A DNA stretch of 64,000 nt from contig CAIIXF020000009.1 in the NCBI GenBank assembly GCA_903813345.2, forward strand, positions 17,137,759 to 17,201,758, read 5' to 3'. Of the stretch, positions 57,301 to 64,000 are shown piece by piece (positions within the stretch are counted from its first letter, which is position 1; the number at the start of each line of letters is the position of its first letter). Both the position numbers and the translations under genes were made by a program. The notes below the pieces were generated by a model. The model was given only the letters and a program-made list of their open reading frames with translations, was not told the origin of the DNA and searched no databases. The stretch is from Owenia fusiformis. Lineage: Eukaryota > Annelida > Polychaeta > Sabellida > Oweniidae.

Positions 57301-59762
57301 CCTGGCCTACCTACCCCACATAGACTACCTGGACTACAGGCTTGTGGATGAGGCATCTGTAAGTATACACTTTAAACAAAAAGGATTTGGACTTCTATGT
57401 AATGTATGTAAAGTATATTACTATGGTTATACCAAACATGTATATTGTTTTTGTCTGTTTTTTTAAAGGCAGAATCAGATAAGGGTGACAAAACTGCAAG
57501 TAATATATACAAAATACAATATCACCCAAAAGATCCGCAATATGTTTCAAATTGGTGACGTTATTTAAGATAAAAATTACAAAAATAGGGAAAATATTAA
57601 TTGTCCCAAATAATGAAGACTGATGATGCAGAGACATATAAAACATATATTATTATGTCTCTGGCTGGTGACAGGGGAATACACATATATCTTTTTAATC
57701 ATGATTGGTTCTTATCCAATGAGAATTGATATATAAATCTATTTATTTTAATGATTTAATGATGCCTATCTACTCTTAAGTAGCCTATATATTATTTGTC
57801 TTATTCCAGAAACACTCTGCATATGAGAAATATCAGATTTCCATAGAAGAGATGCTTCATGATGAAAGGGCAGCACAGAGGAAACTGGATGAACAACTTG
57901 CAAAGGAAAAAGAATTTGAAACACACAAAGTAATTCCAACACTTTTACATCAGCTTGATTTGATGCAAGAAAATATTCTTACGCAATTACTAAGGTGACT
58001 TAAATCCCTGCCAAAAAGATTTTTGTTCTCTACCTACTTCAACATCATTAGCTGATCTATTGACTAGAGACTGTTGAACTGTCAATCAAAACTAACAATT
58101 AATGCCATCCTCTTTTTCAGAAAGCTTATGTTGAAAAGCTGAATGGTCCATACATGTTTGACAGCATGTACCAAGATGACATTGAGGGCAATAAACTCTC
58201 AGCTATGCCTGGTGTGGATGAACTGCTTGTGGTCTATAGGGAAAGCTTCTCTAAAATATGTCAACAAATATTTGAATTCGGCCTTATTGAGCATGAAAAG
58301 CGGGTGGGAGAAATTGATGAATTTTGGAAAGCAATAAATGAAGCCAAAACTGAAAATAAAAATATGGGCATGGTGAAAGTGAATGACTTCATAGATTACA
58401 AGAAAAAGGTAAGAACAAAGTGCATTAACCATGATAACAATTCCAATTTGACTCTGAATTCTTAGATTTTAAAGACAGATGCAATGACTCTCTCCAAACT
58501 GCTACGAAGAAAGTTTAAAGTGAAACGTTTAAGTTCATAATTTAGTTTACAGCCAATATAATCAGTTATTTGTTCAAAACTGTAGCACATCTGAATGAGC
58601 CCAAGATGAATAATATAAACATAGATATACTAGATAGCCAACCATTTCCTTACACATATTCCAGCTATTCCTAGATCTGTTACAACTGGGAGAGCAAGGT
58701 CAGTCCATAGCTGAACAGAGGTTTGCAGAGTATAATGATAAAGTGGCCATTCTCCAAGACGCCCTCATGGGCTATGAGATGCAACTAGTTGACCAACTGG
58801 AGGTAAGTATTCTTAGTAGAGTTCTGGTATGATACTCATTATTCAGTTTTTCACTTTTGAAAAATCTCTGATAAAGATTAAACTGAAAATCAACCACAGC
58901 TGTCATAACAGCATTGTTTGAAAATACTTGGAAATATAGAATAAACTGAGATTACATGTAGCTTCAAACTACGGTTTTGAAAACAAAAGTTGATAATAAA
59001 AAACAATATTGTTTTAAAAGAATAAAGAGAATTGAGATAATAAAATTGTTTTTGAAACATGATAATGTTTTTATTTTTCAGGAAACTGTGAAAGACTTTG
59101 AGCGCAATATGGCTGATATGGTGAGTGGGTTCTTGGAGAATGTCCAGGCATTAATCTCCCAGTGCAGGGACCTGGAGAACATGCATCATGAGAGGATGAT
59201 GGAGATTGCAATCATTACACTAGAGAAAGTCTTGAAGAATGAACTTGATGATGACATTCCTGATGAACTGAGAGAGGTAGGCAAATAGAAGAATATCTGA
59301 TTCAGCACATTCTGAGTTGATGTTGCATGTAAATCTATTTTTAAACTTGTATAGTGCTTTCATTTATCATCCTTACAATCTTTTTCTGCATTGATAAATA
59401 ATTGATCAATCCGCTTGAAGAAAGGTCTTCATTTGGTTAAAACTATACCGGGAAGCTATATATTTGCTCTTTACATGTAGATAATATTACAATCTGTCAT
59501 TCATTGTTTCCAGTTGTGTGTAGACAAAGATACAATTGTGAATGCCGTCCAAACATCACATGACTTACATTTGTTGAAAATAGACAATCGTGAAGATGAT
59601 ATAGTTACTCGCATCAACCAGTTCATGAGTAACATGATTCGTGATGTACATGACAATGAGGAAGTGAAGCGTAATAGGCAACGTGTATCAGAAATTAATA
59701 ATCTTATTGACCATCTCAGAGATGAAATTGACAATTTGGACCTGCAGGGATTAAACTATTAA
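54352..59762 (+). CDS. DRC3: Dynein regulatory complex subunit 3, complete 9-exon gene
   Basis: Subunit of the nexin-dynein regulatory complex that links doublet microtubules in motile cilia and flagella. Coding exons: 54352-54511, 55571-55687, 56696-56862, 57212-57358, 57810-57929, 58121-58408, 58665-58802, 59082-59276, 59514-59762; 1581 nt, 526 aa, close to the roughly 523 aa of human DRC3. The start [18 protein letters not shown] matches the family N-terminus. Residues about 45-170 form leucine-rich repeats (for example [50 protein letters not shown]), closed by an LRR cap ending [16 protein letters not shown]. The rest is helical coiled coil, with [27 protein letters not shown] and the very conserved [20 protein letters not shown]. 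All splice sites are GT-AG and phases agree. Confidence 0.96.
54537..54735 (+). repeat. Dispersed repeat in DRC3 intron 1 (copy A)
   Basis: TTTAAAGGCAGAATCAGAT, then TCTCCCAAAAGATCTACAAT and AAAAATGGGGAAAAT, is shared with 57465-57620 in DRC3 intron 4. A short related block (GGGGACATTAAAGTAGTATG context) occurs near 55165. The family is not identified. Confidence 0.6.
54781..54917. repeat. Foldback element in DRC3 intron 1
   Basis: Nested inverted arms: ACAAATATTGAATT (54781-54794) with AATTCAATATTTGT (54904-54917); CTGTATATAT (54811-54820) with ATATATACAG (54876-54885); GTGTATTCACC (54829-54839) with GGTGAATACAC (54856-54866). The apical loop contains its own mini-hairpin GCCC-GAA-GGGC (54843-54853). 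Confidence 0.85.
57465..57661 (+). repeat. Dispersed repeat in DRC3 intron 4 (copy B) plus small hairpin
   Basis: TTTAAAGGCAGAATCAGATA to about 57620 matches copy A at 54537-54735. It is followed by a hairpin AGAGACATA...TATGTCTCT (57630-57661). Confidence 0.6.
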
Positions 59763-60865
59763 ACTTATTATTTATGAAAATTGTAGATACTGTAATATAT
59801 ATATTTTTTATAAATGACATTGCATAATTTGGGTTGACATTTTAAATACTCTGCCATTTTCCATTTTCATCAGACTGAGTTTCATCAGACTTATTTTTGG
59901 TGAGACTGTTTGCAGCTCATTCATGTATACTGGTATATGTGCTGAATAACTCTGATGGTTATCTGAGATATAGTGATCAACTAAATTCCCCATCTTACAC
60001 TATATGTGTTATACACGTTATGAAATATGAGACAATATGACCCGCCAAAACAGGAATTCAATAATGCAGACCAAACCACAATTACAGATTTACTAAGAAA
60101 CAACTACACACCAAGCAACACTTGCAATACACAACTTACACAATTACAATAGAATCCACAAACACAAAAATTCACAGACTACTGCGGCTCTAGTTTCTGG
60201 AGAGGCTTGAATTCGAGAAGAACACTTGGAAACAATGGAAAATGAATGAGCATTTTCCAGAGAATCATTCTTTTTCCAGAAATTGAATAGAGAAATTCTG
60301 AAAATTGAGTGATCAAATAACATATTTTCTGATATACAAAAAAAAAATGAATTGGCATTAATGCCATTAATTTATATAAGTAAGTGTCAATAATACATTT
60401 GCGCTTATTGTAGAAAATAGTTTGTCTATTTATTATTTGGTGAGTGATTTGTGTCCAAATAAGTAAAGATCTGTTTTGTGCATTTTGAATCTTAAAAGGT
60501 TCGTTCAGATTGGGTTTCTTGAAAGTCCATGTTTTCCAGTAATTGATTCAATTTCTCTATTTGGTACTAATAAGTATAAGGATTTGTTCAGTTTTTAGTA
60601 GGGAGTTGAACAACAAAAGCTCCTCATCCACAGTTCAAATTGTGATGAGATCGGCGCCACTTATCACAGATCACATTCTTAAATTACAATTAAAGTTTAT
60701 TTGTGGACAACGGACGTGGTGATTCTCTTTAATCATAAAACGATATATACGTGAATATATAGACATTAGTCAACATACTCATTTGTGTTTTATTTACCTT
60801 CAAAATAATCTTATACATCATCCATCCAACGTTTTAAGCCTTTTATGTCTGGAGTGCAAATTAAA
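59763..60865. other. DRC3 3' flank, no gene seen
   Basis: Follows the DRC3 stop. No coding sequence; an ATTAAA at about 60686 and a poly-A/AT-rich context could mark transcript ends, but nothing decisive is visible. Confidence 0.35.
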
Positions 60866-61130
60866 TTATCCCACTTATAGAGAAAAAGTTCTCCGTCCTT
60901 TCGTTCGTTTGTTCGTGTGACCGGGCGATGATCTAAATTCCAGTTGACGGATTTGATTCAAATGTCACAACCTTATGCCTTTTAGGGCATCTGCTTGAGA
61001 AGGAATTTTCAATATGGCCGCCCAATCAAAAATGGCCACCATTTTTCATAAAAATGTAATTTTCGATAAAGTAAATGCCACAGTTGATGGATTTGGTTCA
61101 AATTTTATATGCTTATTCTTAGGGATATGT
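60866..61130 (-). mobile_element. Inverted, partial hairpin-headed repeat family copy
   Basis: Read on the minus strand it ends in a GAACGAACGAAAGGACGGAG tract, then CTATAAGTGGGATAA (60866), the family tail. The body has AATGGTGGCCATTTTTGATT. This is the only copy in the window in this orientation. Confidence 0.6.
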
Positions 61131-62026
61131 ATTACATATTATATAGTGCTATAACTTACGACGAGGCAAGAAAGCTTAGAGCACAATTTTAATTTGAAAA
61201 CGGTTTTTAAAATAAATTGTTATGTAAAAGTTTACTTTTGGGAATTCGAACATTTAGGAAAAGTGCGAAATACCTTTCAAATTTTTTTTACTGGGAGTCT
61301 TCGTGCATTTTATTACCATCCCCATAATATGTTGTATTTGGTCCTAATATTGGTAGTCAAAACCATGGGCTTTCAACCATGTCAAAACCTTACAATGTAT
61401 GAAGATAAGATACGAGTGATATATTTCGGAAACGTTTTCATGTTATGAATACTAAATTTATATGGGGATGACAACAAAAAATAATTTGGCATGCTTTTCT
61501 AAAATAGTATTCGGCGGATACTATTTTTCATAAGTTCATAAGTTTTGAATTTACCACCTGAAAAAGTTTTCGCAAATGATTTTAATCTTTCCATGGAACT
61601 ACACGTACTTTGCATTGCCCTAACACCTGTTTAGCTTTAGTAAATATTTGAGTTTTATGTCACCACCACAAGTAGTGACATGTTGTAATGGTCTCCATCT
61701 TTTTTGTGGGGGTGATTGGTGTTCGGCGTTCGGCGTCTGTAACAAATGCCAGGTGGTGTCATTTCTCAAATATTGCCTTCTTGAATGTACGTTTTAATTG
61801 ATTTGATTGTTTAAACGTGCATAGTTTTATTTTGAAATCTATAGGATAGATACATTCTGTGATTTTTAGGCTACCATTTTTATCCACTCTCTCGCTGCGC
61901 TCTCTCGTGAAGATGATCGATATCCGTCCATGGATAAAAATGATATCCCTCAAGTCATACAACATCTTTTATATGTCAAATTGACTATCAATAGTTTCTT
62001 CACAAGTACTCATACTGTCAAAATGT
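61131..62026. other. Convergent intergenic space with a foldback
   Basis: No gene seen. At about 61874-61945 ATTTTTATCCA and TGGATAAAAAT form an inverted pair around a loop containing CTCTCGCTGCGCTCTCTCG. The rest is AT-rich. Confidence 0.4.
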
Positions 62027-63433
62027 TCATTTCTTGTCATGTGGGTGTTTGCATACAACGACTGGACATTCAGAATGATGGACTACATAATCTGATACAC
62101 TTCCCAAAATTGTGCGTCTCAGCTTCCCTTGTCCACGTGTCCCGATGACGACAATGTCACAACTCTCCTCTTTAGCAACCCGGCAAATAACCTCCCCAGG
62201 CTTTCCCCAGTCTGTCCTCGTCTTCAAAACTTCAACCTGAAAACATTCGGTTAAAGACAATTTTAGTTTATTATAATGTTGATGCTCGATTGGTCATATG
62301 TCGTTGAATGGACTCGGGAATACCTCAGTTCCTGGGCTGATTTTTTAATTAAGAGCTCTTGATCTAGATAGGGAATTGCTTGAGCAAGTGTCTGCCACAG
62401 AAACAACTACTGCATTGTGGTCCTACAAACATGCTCTACACTGAGTTGTGTTACATTTTTCGGGTAACGGGCTTTCACTTAAAAATGAGGATTCGAGCAA
62501 GGATGTATTGACTTAACATGGGAATATGCATTATTGACTCAACATGGGGATATAGATATTTATTTATTTGAGTTCAGTTTTTGTCACTCTTATTAGAGGC
62601 AAGGGCCCCTGTTACAATCCAAACAAAATATATTTTCTTTATAAAGGAAGTCAGTACTTTCAAACGGTATGTTCTTTTTTTGTGGTGGAGTGGACAATGA
62701 CACTTCATTTTTAGGAGCAGCTCAGGGACTAACTCTTTAACCTGAATATCCCCAAACATTTCTGTAAATTCTGACGGATTAATTCCTGGAAAATTAAGTG
62801 TTGTTAATTACAGAAGCATTCGTTTTTAGAAATATTTGAAAACTCGCCGTTCATTAAATTTTGAGAACATATTGAAATCGAGGATATCAATGGAAAATAT
62901 TCTATAGTCTATATGAGCAACTGTTTATATTATGGATTGGGCACTAGGACCTCGATTACTGTTATATGTGTTCCGTAGGTCTTACCCCAGCATCCTTTAA
63001 TAATGTTGCGTTTTCTGATGCACAGGCTTGCACACGCGCCTCCTCTTCCCTTAACATCTCTGCAAATGCTGCCCCACTGGCATAATGCAACCCTGATGGA
63101 GCAAAGTAAGAATGATATGTTGAGCAAATCAAACAAAGGTGACGTTGATGATCGATGATGTTTGTGATGTTCGAGGTTGCTGACTGAGGTTAACTGACAT
63201 TAAATCTATTATACACATCAAAACGCATGCATTTAAGCTGGCTTAGCCGTAGTATAGGATACGATTATTGACACATACTTTGTTTTATGTTTTATTCATA
63301 CTGTCGTTTGTGCTTTTCTTAAAAATAGGTTTGTTTGTACTTATTTACTTACGAGCTTGGTCTATATTAAACATCTCTTGACAATGAATGACAATCAGTT
63401 TATCGCCTTCAACTCTAAGCTTGGTAAGGTAAA
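62027..63433 (-). CDS. Universal stress protein (UspA-type), 5' end missing
   Basis: Three exons on the minus strand: 63433-63353, 63092-62986 and 62236-62027 (stop TGA at 62029-62027). They join as phase-compatible exons into about 132 residues: YLTKLRVEGDKLIVIHCQEM, then LHYASGAAFAEMLREEEARV, then the C-terminal ATP-binding segment IVVIGTRGQGKLRRTILGS followed by SDYVVHHSECPVVVCKH. The G-x2-G-x9-G-(S/T) nucleotide-binding motif is intact. The N-terminal beta strand with the usual AVDGS-like sequence is absent; it should be in an exon upstream of 63433, probably beyond the window, and I could not find it in 63434-64000. USP-domain genes occur in many invertebrates but not typically in vertebrates. 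The gene converges with DRC3. Confidence 0.88.
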
Positions 63434-64000
63434 CTGAAAACATAAAAATCTGCACGTAATGAAGGCTAACTACTTCTAGAGGAAATCCTCGAAGCTAATA
63501 TTGTGACGAAGTCATAGCTGACCTCGTTGGTCAGTCTACTTGTTTCACTTCACATCAGTTGATGTCACAATGATCTTATTCTGTTACTCATATTTATAAT
63601 TATTGCGTTATTTTGATTAGTTTATATTTGTATTATAACCATTGTTTTAGTGATCTTTGAACCCAGTGTGATATTTCACAATATCAACAGTTTAATTTCC
63701 AATGTTTTATCATCATATTAGAGCAGTTTTTAGGCATGAACTATATCTAGAGCCAATCAAATGAAAGGATTATTCTTGAGATATGAGTGGCAGAAATGAT
63801 ATATGAAGTCAACTGATGGGAAATTTTGCAATGTTTAGTTAAGATGTTTATAAGTTTCGATAGTTTTTGGCATCATATTGAAGACTGCAAATTTCTGATA
63901 AACAAAGTAAAAAGCGATTAAACCTAATGACCCAGAGTACGACTGACCAAAACATCAATACTGCTGTATATACTTTGCAAATGTTTATACCTTTATATTC

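Overview
This is a spliced eukaryotic (metazoan) window: AT-rich, with large introns, GT-AG splice sites and a dense load of transposons and satellites. Reconstructing exons by hand gives two complete genes, one 5'-incomplete gene and one gene fragment: (1) TOM1, an endosomal VHS-GAT adaptor, minus strand, 17 coding exons, 51806 down to 22198, about 581 aa; (2) DRC3 (LRRC48), the leucine-rich-repeat subunit of the axonemal nexin-dynein regulatory complex, plus strand, 9 coding exons, 54352-59762, about 526 aa, with a candidate 5' non-coding exon ending at 52111; (3) a universal stress protein (USP) gene, minus strand, three exons, 63433 down to 62027, first exon outside the window or not recognised; (4) an isolated H2A.Z-like last exon at 4696-4950 (minus) with an aberrant tail. 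In every multi-exon model the reading phases match across all junctions. The organism is an animal but not a vertebrate judging from the USP gene and repeat types; a marine invertebrate is likely, the phylum cannot be fixed from sequence alone.

Layout. 1-10100: no clear gene; a broken LINE (3433-4323), the H2A.Z fragment, a foldback repeat, and a strange segment at 6489-6815 in which GTTC-like motifs recur every 10-11 bp. 10101-15284: a very large foldback transposon whose arms are tandem arrays of a roughly 90-bp unit in opposite orientation, with a candidate 8-bp target duplication. 15293-22197: no coding sequence seen; probably holds a long TOM1 3' UTR plus small hairpins. 22198-51806: TOM1, whose introns hold mariner-like elements, a nested LINE-in-LINE, a 35-bp satellite, TTAA-flanked and other miniature elements, and many copies of one hairpin-headed repeat family that ends in GGGATAA. 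51807-52111: putative bidirectional promoter with an ETS site, an X-box (RFX) motif and a YY1-like motif. 52112-59762: DRC3. 59763-62026: convergent intergenic space with an inverted copy of the hairpin-headed family. 62027-63433: USP.

How the parts relate. TOM1 and DRC3 are head to head. From memory the human paralogue TOM1L2 and DRC3 are also head to head on 17p11.2, so the pair may be an ancient linkage with a shared promoter. The X-box in that promoter fits DRC3 being a ciliary gene. The same X-box consensus also sits in mariner-like elements in TOM1 introns. Other points for follow-up: tandem duplication of splice sites at TOM1 exons 4 and 10, a satellite that seems to start from the acceptor of a 24-nt microexon, and covarying palindromes at the 5' ends of the hairpin-headed repeat.
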